DNA of 64,000 nt, taken from NCBI RefSeq assembly GCF_000428945.1, contig NZ_KE386822.1, positions 186,001 to 250,000 on the forward strand, read 5' to 3'. The DNA comes from Hamadaea tsunoensis DSM 44101. GTDB taxonomy: Bacteria; Actinomycetota; Actinomycetes; Mycobacteriales; Micromonosporaceae. The translations under genes were made by a program, and so were the position numbers. The notes under the pieces are model-generated. The model was not told the origin of the DNA. It did not search any database and was given only the letters and a program-made list of their open reading frames with translations. Positions 43,566-51,507 of this stretch are shown one piece after another. Position 1 is the first letter of the stretch. Each line of letters starts with the position of its first letter.

Positions 43566-44207
43566 CTAGGCCTGCAGGAAACGCAGGACCGCGAGGACCC
43601 GGCGGTGGTCGGTCTCCGCGGGTGGCAGGTCCAGTTTGGTGAAGATGCTGTTGACGTGTTTGCCGACCGCGCTCTCGCTGACGAACAGCGCGGCCGCGAT
43701 GGCGGAGTTGGAGCGGCCCTCGGCCATGAGCGCGAGGACGTCCCGCTCGCGCGGGGTGAGCCGGTCGAGCGGGTCGCTGCGGCGGCGGACGAGCAGTTGG
43801 GAGACGACTTCGGGGTCGAGCGCGGTGCCGCCGCCGGCCACCCGGCGCAGCGCGTCGAGGAAGTCGCCGACGTCGGCGATCCGGTCCTTGAGCAGGTAGC
43901 CGACCTTGCTCGGCGGCCCGGACAGCAGTTCGGTCGCGTACCGCTCCTCGACGTACTGGGAGAGCACGAGGACGGCGATCTCCGGATGCTGGCGGCGCAG
44001 GACGAGCGCAGCGCGCAGGCCCTCGTCGGTGAAGCTCGGCGGCATCCGGACGTCCACGACGACCACGTCCGGCCGGTGCTCGCCGACCGCCTTGAGGAAC
44101 TCCTCAGCGTCGCCGGCCGCGGCCACCACCTCGAAGCCGCCGGCGGCGAGCAGGCGTACCAGGCCTTCGCGCAGGAGGACGGAGTCCTCGCCGATCACTA
44201 CTCGCAC
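43566..44207 (-). CDS. NarL/FixJ family response regulator
   Basis: 213-aa response regulator: acidic pocket E7/D8, phosphoacceptor D52 (VVVVDVRMP), K107 (GYLLKDRI), and a LuxR-type HTH about residues 145-205 (LTPRERDVLALMAEGRSNSAI). GTG start overlaps the histidine kinase gene by 10 bp, so kinase and regulator are coupled. Probable targets are the divergent MMPL exporter and its own operon. Confidence 0.93.
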   Translation of the reverse strand: MRVVIGEDSVLLREGLVRLLAAGGFEVVAAAGDAEEFLKAVGEHRPDVVVVDVRMPPSFTDEGLRAALVLRRQHPEIAVLVLSQYVEERYATELLSGPPSKVGYLLKDRIADVGDFLDALRRVAGGGTALDPEVVSQLLVRRRSDPLDRLTPRERDVLALMAEGRSNSAIAAALFVSESAVGKHVNSIFTKLDLPPAETDHRRVLAVLRFLQA

Positions 44208-45340
44208 GGCAGTTCCACCTCGATCACGGTCGGGCCGCCGATCGGGCTGGTCACGGTCAGGCGCCCGTCGACCGATCCGGCGCGCTGGGCGAGGCCGCGC
44301 AGTCCGGTGCCGCGGGCCGGGTCGGCGCCGCCCCGGCCGTTGTCGGAGATCCACAACCGGAGCCGGTCGCCCCGGTGGCGTACGTCGACGGTCACGGCGG
44401 TGGCGCCGGCGTGCTTGGCCACATTGGACAGAGCCTCGGCGACCACGAAGTACGCGACCGCCTCGATCGTGCGCGACGGCCGGTCGGCGGCGTCGGCCGG
44501 GAGTTCGACGGTGAGCTCGACGGGGACGGGGGAGCGGGCGGCGATCCCGGACAGGGCGGCGTCGAGGCCGCGGTCGTCGAGTACCGCCGGATGCAGGCCG
44601 CGGACGAGATCGCGCAGCTCGCTCAGGGCCAGCTTCGCCTCGTCGTGCGCGGCCGCCAGCGCCTCGCGGGCCTGCGGGTCGGCCTCGGTCAGGGTGGCGC
44701 GGGCCAGGCCCAGGTTCATCGCGAGCGAGACCAGCCGCTGCTGGGCCCCGTCGTGCAGGTCGCGTTCGATGCGGCGGCGTTCGGCGTCGGCGGCGTCGAC
44801 CGTCTCGGCCCGGCTCTCGGTGAGCCGGTCCACCCGGGCCGACAGCCGCTCGGCCCGGCTGGCCTGCAGCAGCGTACGCGCCACGGCCAGCTCCAGGTCG
44901 GTGAAGCGCAGGGCGGCGAAGAAGCCGACGATCAGCAGGAGGCTGCTCAGGATCGGGACGACCGACATCGGCACCGGCGAACCGTACCTGAGCAGGCCGT
45001 CGGGGTCGGCCCGTAGCGACCAGCCGAAGGAGAGCCAGCCGAACCCGGCCGCCGACAGCGCCCACGAGCCGACCGTCGCGGCGAACGTCACGATCGACAT
45101 CGGCACGGCCAGCCAGTGGAACAGCTGCTGGCGCAGGACGCCGTGCCGCTCGACCGGGGCCACCAGCGGCTCGCCGGCCAGGACCGAGTACCGGCGGCGC
45201 TGCCAGTCCGACAGCGCCTCGACGACGGGCCGCGGCGCGAACAGTCCGGCCGTGAGGAGCGCGAGGATCCCCGCGAGGGCGACGAAGGGCCCCGTCACCG
45301 CGAGTACCACCGCCCGCCCGGTCCGCCGTACGAATCGCAT
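44198..45340 (-). CDS. NarL-partner sensor histidine kinase (HPK7)
   Basis: 380-aa membrane kinase. Hydrophobic segments near 11-33, 78-105 and 122-145, then a HisKA_3 dimerisation domain with H196 in ERDLHDGAQQRL, and a HATPase domain (ALSNVAKHAGA, LWISDNGRGG, GTGLRGLAQR). No large external sensor domain, so it may sense the membrane itself. Start MRFVRRTG is chosen for its positive n-region. Divergent from the MMPL exporter. Confidence 0.9.
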   Translation of the reverse strand: MRFVRRTGRAVVLAVTGPFVALAGILALLTAGLFAPRPVVEALSDWQRRRYSVLAGEPLVAPVERHGVLRQQLFHWLAVPMSIVTFAATVGSWALSAAGFGWLSFGWSLRADPDGLLRYGSPVPMSVVPILSSLLLIVGFFAALRFTDLELAVARTLLQASRAERLSARVDRLTESRAETVDAADAERRRIERDLHDGAQQRLVSLAMNLGLARATLTEADPQAREALAAAHDEAKLALSELRDLVRGLHPAVLDDRGLDAALSGIAARSPVPVELTVELPADAADRPSRTIEAVAYFVVAEALSNVAKHAGATAVTVDVRHRGDRLRLWISDNGRGGADPARGTGLRGLAQRAGSVDGRLTVTSPIGGPTVIEVELPCE

Positions 45341-45394
45341 GAGGACACGGTAGGGCCCGCCCAGGGGCACCGGTATGCGGCAGGCTCCCGGACC

Positions 45395-45418
45395 GGGGGT
45401 GGGGTTAGCCTCACCCCC
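45395..45418. promoter_or_regulatory. Operator-like inverted repeat between kinase and MMPL genes
   Basis: GGGGGTG (45395-45401) and CACCCCC (45412-45418) around GGGTTAGCCT form a perfect 7-bp inverted repeat in the divergent promoter region, a likely binding site of the NarL-type regulator. Confidence 0.55.
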
Positions 45419-45473
45419 GCACGGCTGCCTGCATTACCGACACGGACGCACCCGGGCGGCGAGGCTCGGCACC

Positions 45474-47501
45474 ATGATTTCTCGCTGGGGCCAGTTCTGC
45501 TTCCGTCATCGCTGGGCCGTTCTCGCGGCCTGGCTCGCCATCATCGTCGGCGGCGGCCTCGCCGCCGGTCCCGTCTTCGCCGGCATGACCGACGGCGATC
45601 AGTTGCGGCACACCGAGTCCGGCGACGCCCGCGCCGTCGTGCGGACCGGGCCGGTGCCGGCCGAGCACCTGGTCGCCCTGTTCGAGGGCGGCTCCGTGCC
45701 GCTCGACGCACTGTCCACTCAGGTCAGAGCCGTCGCCGGGGTCACCGCCGTCGAGACGCGTCCGGACGCGCTCGTGGTCACCCTCTCCGCTGCCGGTGTA
45801 CGCGAAACCAGCGACCTGATCCGCCGGTTCGCCGCTGGGCATTCCGGAACAAGGGTGAGCTTCGGCGGGGACGCGGTGATGGAGGACCAGGTCAACGAGG
45901 CGGTCCAGGCGGACCTCAACGGAGCCGAACTCAAGTCGCTGCCGCTGACGCTGCTCGTGCTGATCTTCGTCTTCGGCGGCCTGATCGCCGCCGGGCTGCC
46001 GCTGCTGGCCACGATCGCGTCGATGGCCGGCTCGTTCGGGCTGCTGCTGGTCTTCTCCCGCTTCGTCGACCTCGACGCCAACGTGGTGACCGTGGTGTCG
46101 ATGCTCAGCCTGGCCCTCTCGATCGACTACGCGCTGCTGCTCGTCGCCCGGTACCGCGAAGAACTGGCGGGCGGACACGACCGGGCCACGGCCGTCGGGC
46201 GTACCTGGGCGTCGGCGGGGCGGACGATCGCGTACAGCGCCCTGACGGTCGCGGCCGCCCTCGTCGGACTGCTCTTCTTCGACGTGCCCCGGCTGCGGGG
46301 CATGGGCGCGGCCGGGATCTCGGCGGCCCTGATGGCCCTGTTCAGCGCGCTGACCCTGACCGCCGCGCTGATCGGCCTGGCCGGGAAGCGGATCAAGGCG
46401 GCGAAGCGTACGCGTCCCGCCACGACCGGCTTCTTCGCCCGGCTGGCCGGCCTGACCCAGCGCCGGGCCGGACTCGTGACGCTCGGCTGCGTCGTGCTCC
46501 TCCTGGCGGCCGGCGCGCCGCTGCTCGGGGCGCATCTGAAGCTGCCGGGCGACGCCAGCCTGCCCGCCTCGATCGAGGCCGTACGCGTCGACCGCGCGCT
46601 CGGCACCGGCGACCGTCCGTCGATCACCGTCCTCGCCGAGCTGCCCGCGGCCGCCATGGACGACTGGGCCCGCCCGTGGCGTACGGCGGCAGGGGTCGCA
46701 GAGGTGCAAGCGGCCCGCACCGTGACGGCGGGAGTGACCGGGGTGACCTTGTTCCTGACCGTGGACAGCCAGTCGCCGCGGGCCCAGCAGCTGGTACGCG
46801 ACCTGCGGGCGCACCGGCCGGCGCCGCGGTCCTGGGTGACGGGCGACGCGGCGATGCTGATCGACCTCAACGCGAAGATCGCCCACGGCCTCCCGTACGC
46901 CGGAGCGATCGTCCTGATCGCCATGTTCGTGCTGCTGTTCCTCATGACGGGCTCGCTCGTGGTGCCGCTGAAGGCGCTGGTGATGAACGTGGTGTCGCTG
47001 GGGGCGACGTTCGGCGTGCTCGTGGCGGTGTTCGAGCACGGCGTGCTGGCCGGGCCATTGGACACGCTGACCGTCGGCGGCCTCAGCCCGTTCGTCATCG
47101 TCCTGGTGTGCGCCTTCGGATTCGGCCTCGCGATGGACTACGAGGTGTTCCTGCTCGGCCGGATCAAGGAGGGTGTGGACGCGGGCCTGCCCACCGACCA
47201 GGCGGTACGCGACGGCCTGCAGCGCAGCGGCCGCCTGATCACCTCGGCCGCCCTGCTGATGCTGATCGTGTTCGGCTTCTTCGCGTACGCGAAGATCGGC
47301 GACCTGGAGCAGATCGGCCTGGGCCTGTTCGTGGCGGTGCTCGTCGACGCGACGATCGTCCGCTGCCTGCTGGTGCCGGCGACCATGACGCTCCTCGGCC
47401 GCTGGAACTGGTGGGCCCCAGGGATCCTGCGTCGCCTGCACGTCCGCGTAGGCCTCCACGAACCCGCTCCGCCCACCCCCGCACCACTCGTTCGCGCCTG
47501 A
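45474..47501 (+). CDS. MMPL family RND-type transporter
   Basis: 675-aa exporter of the MmpL/HpnN type, with about 11-12 helices. It starts MISRWGQFCFRHRWAVLAAWL and has the diagnostic LSIDYALLLVARYREEL and FGLAMDYEVFLLGRIKEG segments carrying the proton-relay Asp-Tyr pairs, each followed by a membrane bundle. Divergent from the NarL two-component genes, so probably under their control. Lipid or antibiotic export is likely; cargo not determined. Confidence 0.92.
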   Translation: MISRWGQFCFRHRWAVLAAWLAIIVGGGLAAGPVFAGMTDGDQLRHTESGDARAVVRTGPVPAEHLVALFEGGSVPLDALSTQVRAVAGVTAVETRPDALVVTLSAAGVRETSDLIRRFAAGHSGTRVSFGGDAVMEDQVNEAVQADLNGAELKSLPLTLLVLIFVFGGLIAAGLPLLATIASMAGSFGLLLVFSRFVDLDANVVTVVSMLSLALSIDYALLLVARYREELAGGHDRATAVGRTWASAGRTIAYSALTVAAALVGLLFFDVPRLRGMGAAGISAALMALFSALTLTAALIGLAGKRIKAAKRTRPATTGFFARLAGLTQRRAGLVTLGCVVLLLAAGAPLLGAHLKLPGDASLPASIEAVRVDRALGTGDRPSITVLAELPAAAMDDWARPWRTAAGVAEVQAARTVTAGVTGVTLFLTVDSQSPRAQQLVRDLRAHRPAPRSWVTGDAAMLIDLNAKIAHGLPYAGAIVLIAMFVLLFLMTGSLVVPLKALVMNVVSLGATFGVLVAVFEHGVLAGPLDTLTVGGLSPFVIVLVCAFGFGLAMDYEVFLLGRIKEGVDAGLPTDQAVRDGLQRSGRLITSAALLMLIVFGFFAYAKIGDLEQIGLGLFVAVLVDATIVRCLLVPATMTLLGRWNWWAPGILRRLHVRVGLHEPAPPTPAPLVRA

Positions 47502-47509
47502 CCCGCCAT

Positions 47510-47584
47510 GATCCCGTTTGGATCAGGGAAACCCACGTAATCTTGGCCCAAGATTCGGGTGACTTCCCTGATCCAAACGGGATC
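47510..47584. repeat. Family A dispersed palindrome, copy 6 (75 bp)
   Basis: Same core as copy 5, with the left-arm variant CCCACGTAATC shared with copy 2. Flanks extend pairing as GCCAT/ATGGC. It lies 8 bp after the MMPL stop, between convergent genes. Confidence 0.9.
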
Positions 47585-47607
47585 ATGGCAGTGCTGGGCG
47601 GTGCTGG

Positions 47608-47814
47608 TCAGGACTCGGTGAGGTCGATGGCGCCGGCGGGGCAGATGTGCGCGGCCTGGCGCACGGCGGCATGACGCTCCGCGGGCGGCTCCGGATCGAG
47701 CAGGACCACCAGGCCCAGCTCCTCGTCCTGGTCGAAGACCTGGGGCACGGTCATCACGCAGTTGCCGGAGCCGCAGCAGGCGTCCCGGTCCACCGCGATC
47801 CGCAGGGCGCTCAC
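47608..47814 (-). CDS. [3Fe-4S]-type ferredoxin
   Basis: 68-aa ferredoxin with cluster cysteines C13, C19 and C58 (DACCGSGNC and HICPAGAI) in the 3Fe-4S P450-partner pattern. GTG start overlaps the P450 stop by four bases (GTGA). It should carry electrons to that P450; the ferredoxin reductase is not encoded nearby. Confidence 0.92.
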   Translation of the reverse strand: MSALRIAVDRDACCGSGNCVMTVPQVFDQDEELGLVVLLDPEPPAERHAAVRQAAHICPAGAIDLTES

Positions 47815-49001
47815 CACGTCACCGGGAGGCGGCGGACGCCGTAGATGACGGCGTCCCGGTACTCCACTTCGGACGGATCGACGGCCAGCGCGAGGTCCGG
47901 CAGCCGCTGCGTCAGCTCGGCCAGGGCGATCCGCAGCTCGCTGCGCGCCAGCGGCTGTCCCAGGCACTGGTGTACGCCGAAGCCGAACGCCACGTGCGAA
48001 TGCGACCCCCGGTGCAGGTCGAACTCCTCGGCGGCCGCGAACACCTCGGCGTCGAAGTTGGCCGCCGAGAGCAGGGCGATGACCCCCTCACCGGCCTTGA
48101 TCTCATGATCCCCGACGACGGTGTCGCGTACGGCGACGCGGGGCAGGCCCTGCCGGACGATGGTGAGATAGCGCAGCAGCTCCTCGACCGTGTCGTCGAT
48201 CAGCGCCGGGTCGTCGCGCAGTTCCCGCAGCTGCTCGGGATGCTGCAGGAGGACCAGCGCGCTCAGGCCGATCATGTTGGCGGTCGTCTCGTGCCCGGCG
48301 ATGAGCAGCAGCAGGCTCAGCCCGACCAGCTCGTCACGGGTGATCTCGCCGGTCGCCAGCCGCTCGGTGGCCAGCCGGCTGACCAGGTCGTCACCGGGTT
48401 CGGCGACCTTCACGTCGATCAGCCGCTCCAGGTACGCGCGCAGGTCGTCCGCGGCGGCCTGGGCCTCCTCCGGCGGCGTGGACCAGGCGAGCAGCGTCCG
48501 GCTGCGGTTCTGGAAGAAGGCGTGGTCGGCGTACGGGACGCCGAGCAGGTGGCAGATGACCATCGAGGGCACCGGCAGCGCGAAGTGCTCCACCAGGTCG
48601 GCGGGCTGCCCCGCGGCCGTCAGGGAGTCGAGCGCGCCCACCACCGTCTGCCGGATCAGCGGCTCCAGCGTACGCATATTCTTGATCATGAATTCGGAGG
48701 TGAGCATGCGGCGGAAGAAGGTGTGGTCGGGGGCGTCCATGCGGATGAACAGCCCGGCCGAGCGCTTGGGGTCGGGCGGCGGGACCCGGCGCAGGACCGG
48801 GAAGCCGGGCGCGGTGAAGTCGGCCGAGAAGTCGGGGCTGCGCAGCAGCTGGCGCACGTCGTCGTGCCGGGTCACCAGCCAGGCCTGCGTCCCGGTCGGC
48901 AGCAGTACGCGCTCGATCGCCGCCTCCGGCGCGGGGTTCGGCCGCGGGCCGGCCGGCGGTGGGGGCGGAAACGATTTCGGAGTAGCCTCGGTGGTGGTCA
49001 A
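47811..49001 (-). CDS. Cytochrome P450
   Basis: 396-aa bacterial class I P450. I-helix AGHETT (residues about 235-240), ExxR in EELLR, and the heme loop FGFGVHQCLG with C346. TTG start is chosen because GGGAGGA lies 7 bp upstream; earlier in-frame ATGs have no such site. Coupled to its ferredoxin. A perfect 8-bp palindrome lies 37 bp upstream and is the likely operator. It resembles CYP105/107-type xenobiotic or natural-product oxidases in general layout; substrate unknown. Confidence 0.92.
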   Translation of the reverse strand: MTTTEATPKSFPPPPPAGPRPNPAPEAAIERVLLPTGTQAWLVTRHDDVRQLLRSPDFSADFTAPGFPVLRRVPPPDPKRSAGLFIRMDAPDHTFFRRMLTSEFMIKNMRTLEPLIRQTVVGALDSLTAAGQPADLVEHFALPVPSMVICHLLGVPYADHAFFQNRSRTLLAWSTPPEEAQAAADDLRAYLERLIDVKVAEPGDDLVSRLATERLATGEITRDELVGLSLLLLIAGHETTANMIGLSALVLLQHPEQLRELRDDPALIDDTVEELLRYLTIVRQGLPRVAVRDTVVGDHEIKAGEGVIALLSAANFDAEVFAAAEEFDLHRGSHSHVAFGFGVHQCLGQPLARSELRIALAELTQRLPDLALAVDPSEVEYRDAVIYGVRRLPVTW

Positions 49002-49037
49002 CGTCGGTCCTCCCTGGAGCATCTTCGAGTGGCGCAT

Positions 49038-49058
49038 CATCGACAATTTGTGTCGATG
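49038..49058. promoter_or_regulatory. Perfect 8-bp palindrome upstream of the P450 gene
   Basis: CATCGACA-ATTTG-TGTCGATG, 37 bp before the TTG start codon. A strong operator candidate for a TetR- or MerR-like regulator that is not identified in this window; it does not match the CTAGTAC sites near the GntR-TetR gene. Confidence 0.6.
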
Positions 49059-49097
49059 TCTCGATGTTAGCCCCGCTTTCTGGGAGATCGGTGAGAA

Positions 49098-50093
49098 TCA
49101 CTTGCTGATGGTGTACTCATCCCCATACACCGACCAGTGCAGCGGCGTCGCGAGGGTGAAGTTGCGCGCTTTGAGGAACACCCGCTGCTCGGTGTCGACG
49201 CGGTCGGTGTTGTCGTGGGCGGCCTCGGTCAGCATCGCGGCCTTGCGGGCGTCGAGAAAAGCGTTCAGGTACGCGTACTCGTCGCCGCCCTGAGCGGGGG
49301 ACTTGGCCTTGCGCAGGGCCACCGCGCGGATCCCCCCGAAACTCACCGGATCGTTGCCCGGACCGTGCATGACGATGGCGTCGTAGTAGATGAACTGGCC
49401 GAGCGCGCGCAGCCCGTCCGCCTTGGCCTGCTTGACCGCGGGGTCGAAGTACATCTGGTCCCGCTCGTCGTTCTGCGCCTGCTGGAAGGCGGTGTCCTGG
49501 GCGGCGGTCGCCCAGTCCTTCGTGAAGTTCGGATCCAGGCCGGCGTGCGAGTCGGAGCCGTCCACGTTCCGCAGCGCCGGCAGGTACTTCGCCAGCACGT
49601 TGCCGGGCTTGCGGCTGGTGTAGAGCGTGACCAGTTCGAGCATGTCGTGCGTACCCGAGCAGAAGCCGATGATGCCGCCGGTGTAGCCGCGGCCGTCGCC
49701 GATGTCCTCGATGTACTTGTACTGGGCCTTCCAGTTCAGCGAACTGTTCTCGGCGCTGGACACCAGCTGCATCGCGATGTCCTTCTTGTGCGCGTCGTCG
49801 AGGCCGGCGGACGCGGGAGGCTTCGCCGCGCCCATGGCTTTCGGCGAACCGGACGGGCTCCCCGCCGGGCTTTTGGACGGCATCGGCCCGCTTGCCGCGA
49901 TGGAGGGCGTGGACCCGGTGACCACCGCACCGTCGCCGCCGGACGCCGCGACGAAACCCGTTGTCGCCGTGGGGTTCGGGGCCGCGCCCGAGCCCGGGGC
50001 GCCGAGGTCGAGCACGAGGACCGCGGCCAGGGTGCCGCAGGCGGCGACGGCCCCGGCCGCCAGCCAGCCGAGCCGGCGGTTCGTCAGTCGCAC
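49098..50093 (-). CDS. Chitosanase, glycoside hydrolase family 46
   Basis: 331-aa exported endo-chitosanase that cleaves beta-1,4-linked glucosamine polymers. N-terminal hydrophobic segment (WLAAGAVAACGTLAAVLVLDL) then a ~65-residue Ala/Ser/Pro/Gly linker and the GH46 catalytic domain from about residue 98. Catalytic E115 (SSAENSSLN) and D133 (DIGDGRGYTGG) are 18 residues apart, as E22 and D40 are in the Streptomyces N174 enzyme. GTG start follows AGGAG by 6 bp. A longer in-frame extension is not supported. Confidence 0.93.
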   Translation of the reverse strand: MRLTNRRLGWLAAGAVAACGTLAAVLVLDLGAPGSGAAPNPTATTGFVAASGGDGAVVTGSTPSIAASGPMPSKSPAGSPSGSPKAMGAAKPPASAGLDDAHKKDIAMQLVSSAENSSLNWKAQYKYIEDIGDGRGYTGGIIGFCSGTHDMLELVTLYTSRKPGNVLAKYLPALRNVDGSDSHAGLDPNFTKDWATAAQDTAFQQAQNDERDQMYFDPAVKQAKADGLRALGQFIYYDAIVMHGPGNDPVSFGGIRAVALRKAKSPAQGGDEYAYLNAFLDARKAAMLTEAAHDNTDRVDTEQRVFLKARNFTLATPLHWSVYGDEYTISK

Positions 50094-50130
50094 ATCGATC
50101 TCCTGCCGCGAGCACCCGGGAACCCGGCAG

Positions 50131-50158
50131 CCAAGATACCTGCCCATCCACCGATGGG
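50131..50158 (-). promoter_or_regulatory. Chitosanase promoter with embedded inverted repeat
   Basis: On the minus strand TATCTT (50138-50133) is a -10-like box. Directly before it lies CCCATC-GGTG-GATGGG (50158-50143), a perfect 6-bp inverted repeat in the spacer region, where a repressor could block the polymerase. Confidence 0.5.
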
Positions 50159-50207
50159 AAAACCCTCTGCCCATTCTCGACGCTCCCGCTTGGAGCGCCT
50201 GGAGCGA

Positions 50208-50280
50208 GATCTTGACGGATGTGGCGAAACCAACGCTTCCCGGCCGCCGTAGGGTTGGTTTCGCGACATCGGTCAAGGTC
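50208..50280. repeat. Single 73-bp palindrome of a third sequence (type C)
   Basis: Left arm GATCTTGACGGATGTGGCGA then AACCAAC; right arm is complementary at 24 of 27 positions. Size, GATC-started arm and intergenic location match families A and B, but the sequence differs and occurs once here. It lies downstream of the GntR-TetR gene and upstream of the chitosanase promoter. Confidence 0.8.
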
Positions 50281-50321
50281 ATGTCGCCGGCGGCCGGCAC
50301 TTTTCCGTCTTCGTCCGGCGG

Positions 50322-51287
50322 CTACGGAGTGCGGGTGGTGAAGAAGCGGTCGAGGCCGTCGAGCAGCCGCGTCAGCCCGAACTCGAACAGGATGTCGAGG
50401 TCCATGTCGACGTCGTGGCGGAACATCCGCTCGATCGCGGGGAACTCGCCTTGCTGCAGCAGGCTCTGGAACTCCTGCTCCTGGGTCTGGAGCCACTCGT
50501 CGACGCTGAGCCCGGTGTCCTGCTCGGCCTGTGCCTCCAGCTCCAGGTTCATCGCGAGGCCGCGGCCGAAGCCGAACAGGGTCAGGTGGACGTAGAGCAT
50601 CTCCTCCGGGCTCAGGTCGAGGCCCTCCAGCGACGCGAAGACCCACTCGGTGTGGCGCATGCCGTTGGGGATGAGCTGCGGGCGGGTCATCGACAGCGCC
50701 GGGGCCAGCCACGGGTGGCGGCGGAAGCCCTGCCACTGCAGCCGCGCGGCGACCTCCAGCCGGCGGCGCCAGCCGGTGGGCGCGCGCTCGGGCAGCGGGA
50801 AGTCGGTGAACGCCGAGTCGATCATGTAGACGACCAGTTCCTCCTTGCCGCCGACGTGGCGGTACAGGCTCATGGTCGCGACGCCGAGGTCGCCCGCGAT
50901 GCGCCGCATCGACAGCTGGGCCATGCCCTCGGCGTCGGCGATCCCGATGGCCTTGCGCACGATCTTCTCCCGGGTCAGGTCCGCCTCGCCTGCTGGTCGC
51001 TTGGGGACGGAAGCGGGTCGCGGGGCCGTGCCCGCAGCCGGTCCAGGCTGCGCCGGTCCAGCCGGTGCTTGTGCGGCGACCACCGTGCCCACTCCCGGCA
51101 CCGCCCGCGTCAGGCCGTCCGCCTGCAGCGCGGCCAGCGCCTTCGTCGCCGTCGCCAGCGCCACACCGTAGTCCCGGGTGATCCGCCGGGCCGAGGGCAC
51201 GTGATCGCCTTCCCGCAGTACGCCGTCGGCGATGTGCCGCCGGATCTCGTCGGCGATGCGCAGGTAGGGCGGTCCGGGCTGGGTCAT
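50322..51287 (-). CDS. Two-headed GntR-TetR fusion regulator
   Basis: 321-aa regulator with two DNA-binding heads. Residues about 6-75 form a GntR winged helix (RIADEIRRHIADGVLREGDH, PSARRITRDY); after an Ala/Pro linker, residues about 105-150 form a TetR HTH (LSMRRIAGDLGVATMSLYRHV), followed by a TetR C-terminal ligand domain to 310. It is divergent from an FAD monooxygenase, with four CTAGTAC(A/G)CC sites between them. This architecture accompanies TetX-like monooxygenases, suggesting response to a planar antibiotic or related compound. Confidence 0.88.
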   Translation of the reverse strand: MTQPGPPYLRIADEIRRHIADGVLREGDHVPSARRITRDYGVALATATKALAALQADGLTRAVPGVGTVVAAQAPAGPAQPGPAAGTAPRPASVPKRPAGEADLTREKIVRKAIGIADAEGMAQLSMRRIAGDLGVATMSLYRHVGGKEELVVYMIDSAFTDFPLPERAPTGWRRRLEVAARLQWQGFRRHPWLAPALSMTRPQLIPNGMRHTEWVFASLEGLDLSPEEMLYVHLTLFGFGRGLAMNLELEAQAEQDTGLSVDEWLQTQEQEFQSLLQQGEFPAIERMFRHDVDMDLDILFEFGLTRLLDGLDRFFTTRTP

Positions 51288-51308
51288 GCGGGCTCCTTCG
51301 GTCTCGTA

Positions 51309-51447
51309 CTAGTACACCTGTGTGGCTCAGGTCACAATCGGTCGCTCCAGCCCTCCGGTGTACTAGTCGGGCAGCGCCTCCGCTGTTCTAGTACGCCTAC
51401 CGCGTAAACACCTTGAACAGCAAGGAGATTGCCTCACCTAGTACGCC
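51309..51447. promoter_or_regulatory. Four-site CTAGTAC(A/G)CC operator array
   Basis: CTAGTACACC at 51309-51318, the same on the minus strand at 51366-51357, and CTAGTACGCC at 51388-51397 and 51438-51447. The first is inside GTACTAGTAC, itself a palindrome. A small hairpin CCTTG-AACAG-CAAGG lies at 51411-51425. The sites span the region between the fusion regulator and the monooxygenase, consistent with binding by the regulator. Confidence 0.65.
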
Positions 51448-51456
51448 GTGTATACC

Positions 51457-51487
51457 GTGTACGCAGCACACGACGTACAGCGTACAC
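51457..51487. promoter_or_regulatory. Inverted repeat GTGTACGC/GCGTACAC before the monooxygenase gene
   Basis: Perfect 8-bp arms at 51457-51464 and 51480-51487 with a 15-bp spacer, ending 20 bp before the monooxygenase start. It may be a separate operator or a weaker site of the same regulator. Confidence 0.45.
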
Positions 51488-51507
51488 GAATCTGGTGGGA
51501 GTCTGTC

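Noticed and set aside
45116-47674. Long plus-strand open frame overlapping the MMPL gene in another frame
   Set aside because: Arg/Pro/Gly-rich frame-shifted reading of a clear MMPL gene; no domain and no ribosome site.
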